A DNA stretch of 64,000 nucleotides from Nocardia vulneris (GTDB lineage: Bacteria; Actinomycetota; Actinomycetes; Mycobacteriales; Mycobacteriaceae): NCBI RefSeq assembly GCF_001613425.1, contig NZ_BDCI01000003.1, forward strand, positions 1 to 64,000, in the 5' to 3' direction. The position numbers were made by a program, and so were the translations under genes. Under the pieces are notes generated by a model, which was given only the letters and a program-made list of their open reading frames with translations, ran no database searches and was not told the DNA's origin. This document shows, in pieces, positions 25,636-33,289 of this stretch; position 1 is the first letter of the stretch, and each line of letters begins with the position of its first letter.

Positions 25636-27042
25636 TCAGACAGGCAGGCCGAGGGCGGCGGCCAGGGTCTGGCCGAGAGCATCGACCGCAGTGGTGATCG
25701 CTCCGGGGTCGGCGAGTTGAGTGGGAACGTCGCGGTTGTGACAGCCTTCCGAAGGCGCTACCCCGTTGAGACGGTCGTCGAGCCAGAGCAGGGCGGCGGG
25801 GGCGCCGGAGAGTGCCGCGACGGCGTGTTCGCTCAACACGTTTCGGGTGTAGGACACGCGGGCGCCGGTTGCACAGTATGCGTCGTAGAGCCGATTCACC
25901 GAGTTCACGGGAATGATTTGATCCAGCGGTGATTCATAGATGTAGACCGGAGCGGTGGGTGTGCGCTTACCGAGCGCGAGGTCCTTGAGCACGGGTTGCA
26001 ACTCCGGTGCGTCCAGCGGATCGCCGGGATAGTCGAACAGTCCCTTTATATTCACCAAGGGAAATGCCGCGACCTGCACACCGAAGCATTGGTTTTCGTG
26101 CACCACCCGCAAGCCCTTCCCCAACGGATTCATATACCTATCGATGAATTGATCGAGCACGGGATACTCGCGAGCCACACCGAAAAGCCCACCCAGCACG
26201 GCGCCGCCGAGCACCGATGTGCCGTTGTTGTAGTCGATGCCATCGCGAATATCGGTCATCAGGCCACCTGTCGCGGAACCGACCAGGTGCAACTCCGGGG
26301 CATAGTCGGGTTGCAGTTCCGCGGCGTGCCCCGTGGGGATGGCACCACCGGAGTAACCCCATACCGCAACTCTCGTGTCGGCACCGGGTAACTGGGCGGG
26401 ATCGAATTGCTCGGCCGCGCGTATTCCGTCGAGGGTTATGCGGCCGCCGAGCGGACCGGCAGCGTAAGCGCCTCCGACACCTTGATGATCGGGTATGACG
26501 ACAGCGTGCCCGAGTTGCAGCATGGCCTGCACCTCGACGAACTCGATCTGATGAATGGCATTGAGCGGATTGGGGAGCGCTCCCATCTGCAAGGCATAAG
26601 ACGGTGCGCAGTTTATCGACAGCGAATCTTCGGCGATCTGAAACGACAGCAAGCTCCGCTGTCCACTCCGAGGTAGTCGATGCGGAACGACCACGGTCGC
26701 GACAGCCGGAATCGCTTCCCCACGCGTGTTGGCGCTTCGAAAGGACAGTTGCCAGGCGTCCGCATTGAGCGGCAGCAGCCAGGCATTCGCCAAGTGGACT
26801 TGCCGCGCGGCCAGAATCTCGCCCGGCCGTGCGGCGACGACCTTCGCCGGATCTGGTTGGTAGAACGCAGAATCCAGGTAGGGCGGCATGGGTGGTACGG
26901 GAAACGGCAGCGGCGGAGCAACGGGAATGGGGCTCGCTTCCGCATCAGGTGCCACACCCGGGCACACGGCGACGACAAGAGCAGCGGCGAGTGCTGCGAC
27001 GGTGCATGCAAAGTACGAATGGAAGCCGTTTACGGCAGCCAT
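25636..27042 (-). CDS. Secreted LIP-family lipase/esterase
   Basis: This extracellular alpha/beta hydrolase has about 468 residues. A signal peptide spans about 1-33 (HSYFACTVAALAAALVVAVC... APDAEASP), followed by a proline-rich stretch. The nucleophile elbow reads GYSGG, and the acid and His lie in the C-terminal third around DQIIPVN and SEHAVA. The scaffold HANAWLLPLNADAWQL and GVGGAY matches the secretory LIP lipase family common in Nocardia and mycobacteria. The ATG at 27042 begins the signal peptide; an upstream ATG at 27150 would add 36 residues with no signal character. Paired TetR-type operators lie upstream. Confidence 0.88.
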   Translation of the reverse strand: MAAVNGFHSYFACTVAALAAALVVAVCPGVAPDAEASPIPVAPPLPFPVPPMPPYLDSAFYQPDPAKVVAARPGEILAARQVHLANAWLLPLNADAWQLSFRSANTRGEAIPAVATVVVPHRLPRSGQRSLLSFQIAEDSLSINCAPSYALQMGALPNPLNAIHQIEFVEVQAMLQLGHAVVIPDHQGVGGAYAAGPLGGRITLDGIRAAEQFDPAQLPGADTRVAVWGYSGGAIPTGHAAELQPDYAPELHLVGSATGGLMTDIRDGIDYNNGTSVLGGAVLGGLFGVAREYPVLDQFIDRYMNPLGKGLRVVHENQCFGVQVAAFPLVNIKGLFDYPGDPLDAPELQPVLKDLALGKRTPTAPVYIYESPLDQIIPVNSVNRLYDAYCATGARVSYTRNVLSEHAVAALSGAPAALLWLDDRLNGVAPSEGCHNRDVPTQLADPGAITTAVDALGQTLAAALGLPV

Positions 27043-27176
27043 GGCAACTCCTTGACTGATCCAGGGCATAACCCATGGAAAACGGAGAGCTTTCGCCCTT
27101 AACTGAACCTGCTCCGAGCATCCGGAGCCATTGCGAGCACCGGAAATCACGCGAGGCGAGAGCGCCTACACGATAT

Positions 27177-27210
27177 GTGGACACTGCCCACTTTAGTGGT
27201 CAATGCCCAC
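27177..27210. promoter_or_regulatory. Paired TetR-type operators upstream of the lipase gene
   Basis: GTGGACACTGCCCAC (27177) and GTGGTCAATGCCCAC (27196) are two near-perfect copies of the GTGGnCAnTGnCCAC palindrome, 19 bp apart start to start. This spacing equals that of the first pair between the STAS and SDR genes. They lie about 135 bp upstream of the lipase ATG chosen here and between the lipase and the convergent-side membrane protein gene. Confidence 0.75.
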
Positions 27211-27287
27211 ATTGACAAGGGGTGCGCAGCACTCGGGGGTGTGACCGTTCGAGCGGGCGAGACTGCGGGTGCCGCTCACCGCCCCCG

Positions 27288-27749
27288 CTACACCTCGCGC
27301 GGTCGCACACTCGAGCGGCGGCGTTCGAGCCAATAGCCGGCGGCGACCAAGACGAGCGCCAAGGGAACAAGGACGCGCAGATCGACCGGCACACCGTAGA
27401 GGTGCGGTACATCATCGGCGAACTGGGCGTCGCGATGAGACGCACCCGGAAACAGGAAGGCAACACCCGCGCCAACCCACCACACACCAGCGAAAAGAGC
27501 GCCGGCCAGAAGTCGTTCACGGTTATACCCGGGCCACCACAGATAAATCAACGCCAGTACACCCAGCGCGGTGGCCAAGGTTATCGTGATACCGTCATGA
27601 AATTTTGCGTGCGCAGTGAAATCGGGATTGAAGATATGCGTGCTGTTGTAGTCGTCGATCCACTGCAATGCCGCATTACCGATGGCGACAAATGACAGAA
27701 TCCATCGTCCGATACCAAGGCGCATAATGGTCCTCTTCGCATCCGGCAC
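27288..27749 (-). CDS. Small four-helix membrane protein, DUF6640-like
   Basis: This 153-residue membrane protein has four predicted helices (about 13-30, 52-70, 80-100 and 126-145). The N-terminal segment DDYNSTHIFNPDFTAHAKFHDG resembles the conserved loop of the DUF6640 group, whose function is unknown; I am not certain of the match. An in-frame ATG at 27725 would start nearer to the first helix. It lies downstream of a single-copy TetR-type operator at 27833 and belongs to the proposed local regulon. Confidence 0.65.
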   Translation of the reverse strand: MPDAKRTIMRLGIGRWILSFVAIGNAALQWIDDYNSTHIFNPDFTAHAKFHDGITITLATALGVLALIYLWWPGYNRERLLAGALFAGVWWVGAGVAFLFPGASHRDAQFADDVPHLYGVPVDLRVLVPLALVLVAAGYWLERRRSSVRPREV

Positions 27750-27832
27750 TTGTCCCGAAAGGCTTCGGCAAACAGCTGATCATGCCTCGCACCACCAATG
27801 GCCGGGGGGGCGATCACACCGCCATCACCATA

Positions 27833-27847
27833 GTGGTCAATGCCCAC
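27833..27847. promoter_or_regulatory. TetR-type operator upstream of the small membrane protein
   Basis: GTGGTCAATGCCCAC matches the shared palindrome exactly in the conserved positions and lies about 84 bp upstream of the membrane protein gene's start at 27749. Only one good copy is present; the upstream neighbour that would complete a pair is too degenerate to count. Confidence 0.65.
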
Positions 27848-28036
27848 ATAGGCAAGGACCTCCCCGCGCACGGATCCGGGAAACTCGGAGTGACCGGATC
27901 CCGGCCGATGGCAGTGCCGAGCCACCAGCGGTCGCGCCGGCCGTCCGAGAGAGCAGATAGCTGGCCGGTACCCGTCAGCTTTGCGGCGCGTCGCGCTCGA
28001 TCACGCCGTAGCGCACGCCTCGCCGTCGCGAACCCT

Positions 28037-28714
28037 TCAGGCGTTGAGCGTCTTTCCGATTGCGGCGGCCACCTCTTCGGGGTGTGCGACCGGGGACAGA
28101 TGACTGGAGCGCAATTCGGTGAGGGTGGCGTTCGCGCGTTCGGCGAACCATCGTTGCAAGCCGGGGTCGAGGATCTGATCGTCCAGCGACAGCACGTAGG
28201 TGCACGGCAGGTCGCGCCACGCGCCTGGTCCCGAGGGTTGGGCGAAGCACGCGCCGTGCGTCGGCTGCTGTGTTGCGATCAATACCCGCCCCTTCGCGGC
28301 CGAGACATCGGCGGCGAGCACCTCGATGAACATGCCGGAATCGATGGTGGACCACCCATCCTCGGCGAACCGGATCGCCTCCCCGCCAGGCATTTTCACA
28401 CCACGATCACTGAGCGACGCGACCGTCTCGCCTTGCTCCGGAGCGTAAGCCGCGACGAACACCAGCGCATCGACCTGCTCGTTGCGCTCGGCGGCCCCCG
28501 ATATCACCATGCCACCATAGGAATGCCCGACCAGGGTCACCGGCCCGTCGAACGTCGAGATCTCCCGCCGAGTCCAGGCGATGTCATCGGTGAGCGAGGT
28601 CAGCGGCAACTGGACGGCCCGCCCCCGATGCCCTTGGTCGTCCAACGCCGCAATCACCTCCTGCCAGAGCGACCCGTCACTCCACGCTCCGTGCACCAGC
28701 AATACATTCGCCAC
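28037..28714 (-). CDS. Alpha/beta-fold hydrolase (Abhydrolase_6)
   Basis: This 225-residue cytoplasmic hydrolase has the oxyanion segment LLVHGAWSDG, the nucleophile elbow VGHSYGGMV, and a C-terminal His in SHLSPVAHPEE. The GTG at 28714 was chosen because GGAGG sits eight bases upstream and the fold begins immediately after. Members of this group hydrolyse esters or catalyse related reactions on small molecules; the substrate is unknown. It is the last gene before the proposed element boundary and belongs to chromosome. Confidence 0.85.
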   Translation of the reverse strand: MANVLLVHGAWSDGSLWQEVIAALDDQGHRGRAVQLPLTSLTDDIAWTRREISTFDGPVTLVGHSYGGMVISGAAERNEQVDALVFVAAYAPEQGETVASLSDRGVKMPGGEAIRFAEDGWSTIDSGMFIEVLAADVSAAKGRVLIATQQPTHGACFAQPSGPGAWRDLPCTYVLSLDDQILDPGLQRWFAERANATLTELRSSHLSPVAHPEEVAAAIGKTLNA

Positions 28715-29084
28715 GACCACCTCCACTGTTCCACTCGACGAACCAAGTCGTCGTCCTGATTTTCCTTGCAGCACAAGGCAACCAGGCGATCAGGAAGGCG
28801 CCGAACCAGCCGAGTCGTCCCGCAGCTTTCCGCCACCACCCCCGAACGTAACGACCGGAACCAACACCGGAGCCCATAGAACGCCCCGATTCCGCCGGTA
28901 CAGGTAGCGCGTCCGGAGTCGGGTCCACGAAGATGCCGAACCTGCGCCAGCCCCAATCAACTGGGTCACATCCAAGACGGGCGCGAGCGATCCGCCCCCT
29001 CACAACTCGGTCACTGTGAGGACGACCACGCCCCGGAGGGGCGGGTTCCAACGTTGAGCGACTTTCGGGGTCTGGAGACGAACT
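28715..29084. other. Intergenic region before the integration site
   Basis: I see no gene in this stretch. Open frames here overlap each other on both strands, and none has a ribosome-binding site or domain. It probably contains only the upstream region of the hydrolase gene and the downstream flank of the former tRNA transcript, whose terminator follows at 29085. Confidence 0.45.
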
Positions 29085-29125
29085 CGGCCCCTGACCAGGT
29101 ATACTAAAACGCTGGTCAGGGGCCG
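29085..29125 (-). terminator. Hairpin terminator of the former tRNA gene
   Basis: A perfect 14-bp stem (29085-29098 with 29112-29125) surrounds a 13-nt loop that includes TATACTAAAA. It lies six bases past the tRNA 3' end on the minus strand, just where a stable-RNA terminator is expected. Because it flanks the tRNA fragment on its outer side, it marks chromosomal rather than element sequence. Confidence 0.7.
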
Positions 29126-29131
29126 GATTCC

Positions 29132-29167
29132 GGCTCCCCCATCTGGACTCGAACCAGAAACCTGCCG
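29132..29167 (-). other. tRNA 3'-end fragment: attachment site at the left end of the element (tRNA-Asn type)
   Basis: Read on the minus strand, this 36-nt stretch has a T-stem/loop (TCTGG TTCGAGT CCAGA), a 7-nt acceptor strand TGGGGGA, discriminator G and CC, the 3' end of a tRNA. The 5' half is absent: the sequence to the right has no D-arm, anticodon arm or matching TCCCCCA. The combination of G73 and this acceptor best fits tRNA-Asn. A tRNA 3'-end duplicate of this kind is the normal footprint of tyrosine-recombinase integration, so this is the left att site. Confidence 0.8.
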
Positions 29168-29684
29168 TTGTTGGTTCGGGTGTTCGGGGGCTTCACACTG
29201 AATCACCTGCGGTCATATTCGACTACCCCACATGCGATTATATTCTGACGCCCCGCATGTGTGCTCACTGGAAATCACGCGCAATCACCCCGAAAATTTG
29301 GGGTAGATTTGGGATGGGTTGAATCGACGCACCTTCAGTATCTGATGGACTCCCATAGACCTGGACGCAAGCAGAGCCTCGCTGTCCGTACGGCTCGCCG
29401 GAAACGTCGCCACTAGCACGTTAGAGTTGGGTTCACGGTACAAAGGTGGGAACTATCGGCTGACGCGTGGATCGGCCTTCGCGAGGGGTGTAGCGTCCTA
29501 AGCGTTGGTGTCGACTCACGCCTTGCGATGACATTCCATTTAGCACCGTAATAAGCCGAGCGTGCTCCATTGCATCGCGGCCGGGAGCGATCGACACCAT
29601 GGGAATCAACCTACCACGCTCGTCGTGTCTACGTCAGGTACTCCTATCTGGCTCGACAAGCCCAGCAACAACCCGTTGATCGGG
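29168..29684. other. Left-end non-coding segment of the element
   Basis: About 515 bp separate the att site from the first gene. I see no gene. Structure is present: an inverted repeat CACATGCG/CGCATGTG at 29229-29236 and 29254-29261, and CCCC-GAAAATTT-GGGG a little further on. Such left-end stretches of integrative elements often contain integrase or excisionase arm-type binding sites, which I infer but cannot prove. An integrase gene would normally be expected near one end; none is here. Confidence 0.5.
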
Positions 29685-30110
29685 TTACGTCCAGCCTTGA
29701 TTGATTCGTCCGAAATAGGCGTCGTCGGCGGCTTGGATTTCTTCCTCGGTCATCGACTGTTTTGGCTCGTCGGCCGGGGTCTCCGCCGTGCCCAGCAGTT
29801 CCTGAACTTGCGTACGGAGGCGAGTATCGGCTGAACGAGTGACCTTTTCGGTTGCAACCTTGACCTCAGCTCGCGCCCGCTGGTGGCAATCGAGAAGAGC
29901 AGCCGTTAGTTGAGTGTTAGTCCAGCGCATGGCTGCTGGCGCGATTTGCAGGTTCGTGATGTCGCCTTGGGCATTGACCTCGATGGCGACACCGCGGACC
30001 TCCCCCCGCCCGACGAGCCTTGCGGCGGACTTCGCGAGCTTGTCTGCGCTGCGGCGAATCTCGGCGAGTTCTTGCCGCAGTTGCTGTTCCCATTTCTGCA
30101 GATCCGTCAT
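29685..30110 (-). CDS. YbaB/EbfC-family DNA-binding-like protein
   Basis: This protein of about 141 residues is helix-strand-helix in layout: LQKWEQQLRQELAEIRRSADKLAKSAARLVG, then GVAIEVNAQGDITNLQI, then long helices. That is the YbaB/EbfC nucleoid-associated fold, which dimerises and binds DNA. The ATG at 30110 overlaps the stop of the upstream gene as ATGA. YbaB-like genes repeatedly end ESX/WXG cargo operons in Nocardia and Streptomyces, where their role is not known; here it is the last gene of the toxin operon. Confidence 0.7.
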   Translation of the reverse strand: MTDLQKWEQQLRQELAEIRRSADKLAKSAARLVGRGEVRGVAIEVNAQGDITNLQIAPAAMRWTNTQLTAALLDCHQRARAEVKVATEKVTRSADTRLRTQVQELLGTAETPADEPKQSMTEEEIQAADDAYFGRINQGWT

Positions 30111-30583
30111 GACCAACCCAGCTTCTTGCGTATCTGGTGCACGATCTCAGGTACCGGTCGACGTTGGTCGTTGCGAGGCTTCTCCTGCCCTGTATACACC
30201 CGGTAATAGCGCGCCAGCTTGGGCCCCAAAAGCTTGACGACGTCGGGATTGTCGTAGATGTTTTCGACGAACGACACCGCGATCAGGTCGGCAACCGGGT
30301 TCTGTCCGTCGCCCCACGCCTCCTCAAGGCGTGCGATAAACGGCGCCAAGCGTGATCGGGGATCCTCGCTGTCTCGCACGATCTGCTCCACCCATCGAGA
30401 TACGTCGCCCATCAGCACGGTTGGGAGCATCTCGTCGTAGTAGCGGACGTGCTCAGCAATGAGGGGGCGAATTTCGGGTTCCAGGTCGGCTAGGCCTTCG
30501 ATGAACCGTGCGGACTCGGGCACCAAACTCTTGGTCCATGTGTAGAGCATGTCCAGTATCTCGTTGTCGGTTCGCTCATCCAT
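30107..30583 (-). CDS. Probable immunity protein (DUF7674-like) for the WXG toxin
   Basis: This acidic, mostly helical protein has 158 residues. The C-terminal segment PVADLIAVSFVENIYDNPDVVKLLGPKLARYY resembles the DUF7674 family, found beside polymorphic toxins. It lies 16 bp downstream of the toxin gene on the same strand and is followed without a gap by the YbaB-like gene. Position, size and charge are those of an immunity protein that protects the producer. Identification of the family is from memory of its conserved block, so it is moderate. Confidence 0.65.
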   Translation of the reverse strand: MDERTDNEILDMLYTWTKSLVPESARFIEGLADLEPEIRPLIAEHVRYYDEMLPTVLMGDVSRWVEQIVRDSEDPRSRLAPFIARLEEAWGDGQNPVADLIAVSFVENIYDNPDVVKLLGPKLARYYRVYTGQEKPRNDQRRPVPEIVHQIRKKLGWS

Positions 30584-30598
30584 GGTCTGTCCTTCTTT

Positions 30599-31909
30599 CT
30601 ACCGTCCGGCCAAGGCGTCCATGAGATTCCATAACTCGCGTATCGCCACTGTTCGCTCGGCAGGATCGGTGTTCGATTTGTCCATCAGCCATTTCGCCAG
30701 CGCCCGTTGTGATTCCATCGCCTTGGTCAGATGCCAACGCTCTTCGGTCGGAATCAACGTGCGGTACTCGTTGCGAACCGCGTCAGCGGTGGTGCCATCG
30801 CCGACTCTGGTGGGATTGTTCACGCCTTTGTAGAGGTCGTTGAGGATATTTTGCAGCTTGGTGTCGTTGACGGTCGGTTTGACTGCAGCCGGTTTGGGCG
30901 GCAGTTCGGGCAGCCCTCCACCGGAATCGGACCTCCACCACTTGGTTTTGGCCTTCTCCAGCCATTCCCCCAGCTTGGTCAATATCGGTTTCAGCTTGCC
31001 GGTGACCGCCGATCCGATACGGCTGGCGATGGCGGCGACCTTGGTCACGAGGCGATCGATGATCCGGCCGATACGGGCGGCATAGACGCCGATGCGAGCG
31101 ATGACCGCGCCGTTGCCGAGTTCGGACAGTCCGCCGGTGAACGGAACCAGAACGGCCATGCCCGCTTCCACCGCAGCGGTCTCGATGAGCATCTTCTTCA
31201 GCTCATCGAGGATCTCGCTGTGCGCGTCATCGAGGTGCTGGGCATAGTCCGCGCACGAATCACCGATCTCGCGGTACGCCGCCTGCAGCTCCATGAAGTT
31301 GTAGGAAGTTTCGCTGCAGGCGGCGACCGCGGCGGGGATCTCGGCCGACTGCTGGTTCTCCAGCAAGCCGACCGTATTGGGGAACCGGCCGGTGGCGGTG
31401 TCCAAAGCCTCCGCCGCGGCGCACCAGACATCTTTGGCCGCGCGCAGTTGGTCTTGGCGGCCGTTCGGCCACACCAGACCCGAAACCGATTTGATCAATG
31501 ACCAGCCGAACGGCTCCGGCCCGCCACCGCCACCCGCCGAAGGGACCCGGATCGCCAGGCATGGATCGAACCCGACAGCGGGTGTCGGGGGCGACTCGAC
31601 ACCGTTGGCCACCGCTTCGGCCACAGCGTGGTTGTGAGCACCGGCCGCGATCAGATCGCTGGTGCGGGCACAGGTCGACACCAGCTTCGACGAGGTCTGC
31701 AACGCGGCATCGACAGCCTCGTCATAAGACTTGGCCCACTGCTCGCCGGCAGTATCGCTGCCACCCATGCCGCCGTACCCGGCCAACGTGGTCAGCAGCG
31801 CACTGTGTACTTCGCTGGCGTCGTCGCGAATGAATCCCATGCCTTCGCTGGCCGAGCGGTAGTCCTCGCCGCGACAGACGATGATCGGAAAACTTGCCGG
31901 AGGGCTCAT
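30599..31909 (-). CDS. WXG-linked polymorphic toxin with variable C-terminal domain
   Basis: This 436-residue protein has an N-terminal helical region (about 1-290) of ESX-type character. A hydrophobic middle follows (MAVLVPFTGGLSELGNGAVIARIGVYAARIGR). After a proline-rich hinge (PELPPKPAAVKPT) comes a compact C-terminal domain of about 90 residues, with LQNILNDLYKGVNNPTRVGDGTTADAVRNE. That motif occurs at the tips of RHS and WXG polymorphic toxins, where it is taken as the toxic end; its biochemical activity is not known to me. The ATG overlaps the upstream WXG100 stop as ATGA, so secretion partners and toxin are coupled. Confidence 0.75.
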   Translation of the reverse strand: MSPPASFPIIVCRGEDYRSASEGMGFIRDDASEVHSALLTTLAGYGGMGGSDTAGEQWAKSYDEAVDAALQTSSKLVSTCARTSDLIAAGAHNHAVAEAVANGVESPPTPAVGFDPCLAIRVPSAGGGGGPEPFGWSLIKSVSGLVWPNGRQDQLRAAKDVWCAAAEALDTATGRFPNTVGLLENQQSAEIPAAVAACSETSYNFMELQAAYREIGDSCADYAQHLDDAHSEILDELKKMLIETAAVEAGMAVLVPFTGGLSELGNGAVIARIGVYAARIGRIIDRLVTKVAAIASRIGSAVTGKLKPILTKLGEWLEKAKTKWWRSDSGGGLPELPPKPAAVKPTVNDTKLQNILNDLYKGVNNPTRVGDGTTADAVRNEYRTLIPTEERWHLTKAMESQRALAKWLMDKSNTDPAERTVAIRELWNLMDALAGR

Positions 31910-32202
31910 GGCCACATCTCGGCATTGGTTTGCACAGCGCCGGTGTAGTTGGTGTGCGCTTTGCGTGCGACGTCGCGCAGTTCGTCGAGGTTTTCTCGCA
32001 TCTCCGCCGCACCCGCCAGCCACCGGTCGTGGGCAACGCGCTGCGCCTGAGCCGCCTGACTCGACCAGGACAGATGCAGTTCAGCGACGAGTTGATCGAC
32101 TTCCCGCAGCCATCCTTCGACATCGGCACCGAATTTCGCCATTGCCGTGACCGCTTCGTCGAGCTGCGCCAGATTCACCCGGTAGCTGTAGTCGTCCACC
32201 AT
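31906..32202 (-). CDS. WXG100-family protein 2
   Basis: This 98-residue protein is a two-helix hairpin with the turn region LSWSSQAAQAQRVAHD replacing the exact WXG by W-S-S, as in many ESX substrates. Its C-terminal helix contains YTGAVQ. It would dimerise with the first WXG100 protein and be exported by an ESX/type VII system elsewhere in the genome; none of the ESX core genes is in this window. It overlaps the toxin start by four bases. Confidence 0.8.
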   Translation of the reverse strand: MVDDYSYRVNLAQLDEAVTAMAKFGADVEGWLREVDQLVAELHLSWSSQAAQAQRVAHDRWLAGAAEMRENLDELRDVARKAHTNYTGAVQTNAEMWP

Positions 32203-32205
32203 CGG

Positions 32206-32520
32206 CTACACCTGCTCGCCTGCACGAGTGATCGCATCACGGTTGTCCCGGTCACGCATTTCGTATCGGTGCGCGGCATCGACCAGATTCGCCGCCGCGT
32301 CTTCGAGAGCCGAGACGATGTCGTCGGCGCCTTGCTTCCACTCCACCCACGACTCGTCGTAAGCCGACGCAGCCCTGCCCTGCCAACCATCGGCCAGCAG
32401 TTCCTTACCGACCGTCGTGTCGAGCCCGACCACCCCGTCTCGGATCGTTTGCGCTTTCTCAGCGATGACCCGCGCAACATCGCGGAGCCGATCCGGTTCT
32501 ACCTGAAGCTCGTCCGACAT
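32206..32520 (-). CDS. WXG100-family protein 1
   Basis: This 104-residue WXG100 protein has the canonical W-x-G turn in ADGWQGRAASAYDESW and the C-terminal export motif YxxxD (YEMRD). It is the first gene of the toxin operon, three bases before WXG100 protein 2. The ATG at 32520 was chosen by comparison with the family; the longer frame adds 30 non-family residues. Like its partner it would be secreted through a type VII system in trans. Confidence 0.85.
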   Translation of the reverse strand: MSDELQVEPDRLRDVARVIAEKAQTIRDGVVGLDTTVGKELLADGWQGRAASAYDESWVEWKQGADDIVSALEDAAANLVDAAHRYEMRDRDNRDAITRAGEQV

Positions 32521-32770
32521 GCAGTCTCCCCTCACCGCCCAGTAAACCGGTGCATATTGCGTAACTATATGACGCCGTGAAGACCAGCACGGCTTCGCTA
32601 ACCATCTCACTTCGCTGGCCTACCGCCCGTCCTACCAGACGAAGGCGATGGTCTCCGCCAGTATCGGCCTGGCCGTCCACTCGTCTGTGATGCAATCGCG
32701 CATTCATCCACTTGGGCGCGGGTCATCGCTCGGATTCCACCTGGCAAGAGGTACTGGAAAGCACGGTCCG

Positions 32771-33193
32771 CTACTTCAGGTTCACTCCGTCGTGGGCTCT
32801 CACCCGAGCCCCCTGCTCGTCGAGCGCATCGAGCACCCGGACGGCAAACGCTGGCACCATGGCGTCTTGCACTTCGCGGGCGGTCATCCATTTGACCTCG
32901 ACCGCTTCCGCGGTGGGATGCGGGCTACCACCTTCCGGAGCGCAACGGAACACGAGGGCCACGATGCCGCCTTGTAAGTTCTTGTAGACACCGGTTAGAC
33001 GTTCGACGTGGACGTTCAGTCCGGTTTCTTCAGCGACTTCTCGGCGTACGCCGTCTTCGAAGGATTCGTCGAGTTCGAGTACACCGCCCGGAGCTTCCCA
33101 GTGGCCGTTGTCGGCTCGGCGAATGACCAGGACGCGGTCGTCGGTGTCGACGACGATGCCTGAGACACTCACCGAATGCTTCGGCAGGTCCAT
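32771..33193 (-). CDS. NUDIX hydrolase of an element control pair
   Basis: This 140-residue enzyme has the Nudix box GGVLELDESFEDGVRREVAEETGL, with the catalytic REVxEExG intact. NUDIX hydrolases cleave nucleoside diphosphates linked to another moiety. It is divergent from a GntR gene, the layout repeatedly found on actinobacterial integrative elements, where Pif-like NUDIX and KorSA-like GntR genes are paired. That supports the idea that this stretch is element-encoded. The gene lies downstream of the toxin operon's first gene with a 250-bp gap I cannot assign. Confidence 0.88.
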   Translation of the reverse strand: MDLPKHSVSVSGIVVDTDDRVLVIRRADNGHWEAPGGVLELDESFEDGVRREVAEETGLNVHVERLTGVYKNLQGGIVALVFRCAPEGGSPHPTAEAVEVKWMTAREVQDAMVPAFAVRVLDALDEQGARVRAHDGVNLK

Positions 33194-33247
33194 CGGTCCT
33201 CCAGTGAATATCGCGGTTCTGACAGGCGTCTGCGGGCTAAGACTAAG

Positions 33248-33260
33248 CTAGTTGTCTAGG
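33248..33260. promoter_or_regulatory. GntR operator between NUDIX and GntR genes
   Basis: TTGTCTAG, one arm of the 14-bp palindrome found at 34115, occurs here flanked by CTAG, in the divergent promoter region. It probably controls both the NUDIX and the GntR gene. The second arm is degenerate. Confidence 0.55.
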
Positions 33261-33289
33261 TATGTCGGTGCGGCCGAGAGGAGTGACTG

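Noticed and set aside
29168..29684. Possible integrase-linked small gene at the left end of the element
   Set aside because: No frame has a tyrosine recombinase or excisionase motif; the frames present are short and without ribosome-binding sites. Only arm-site-like repeats are visible.
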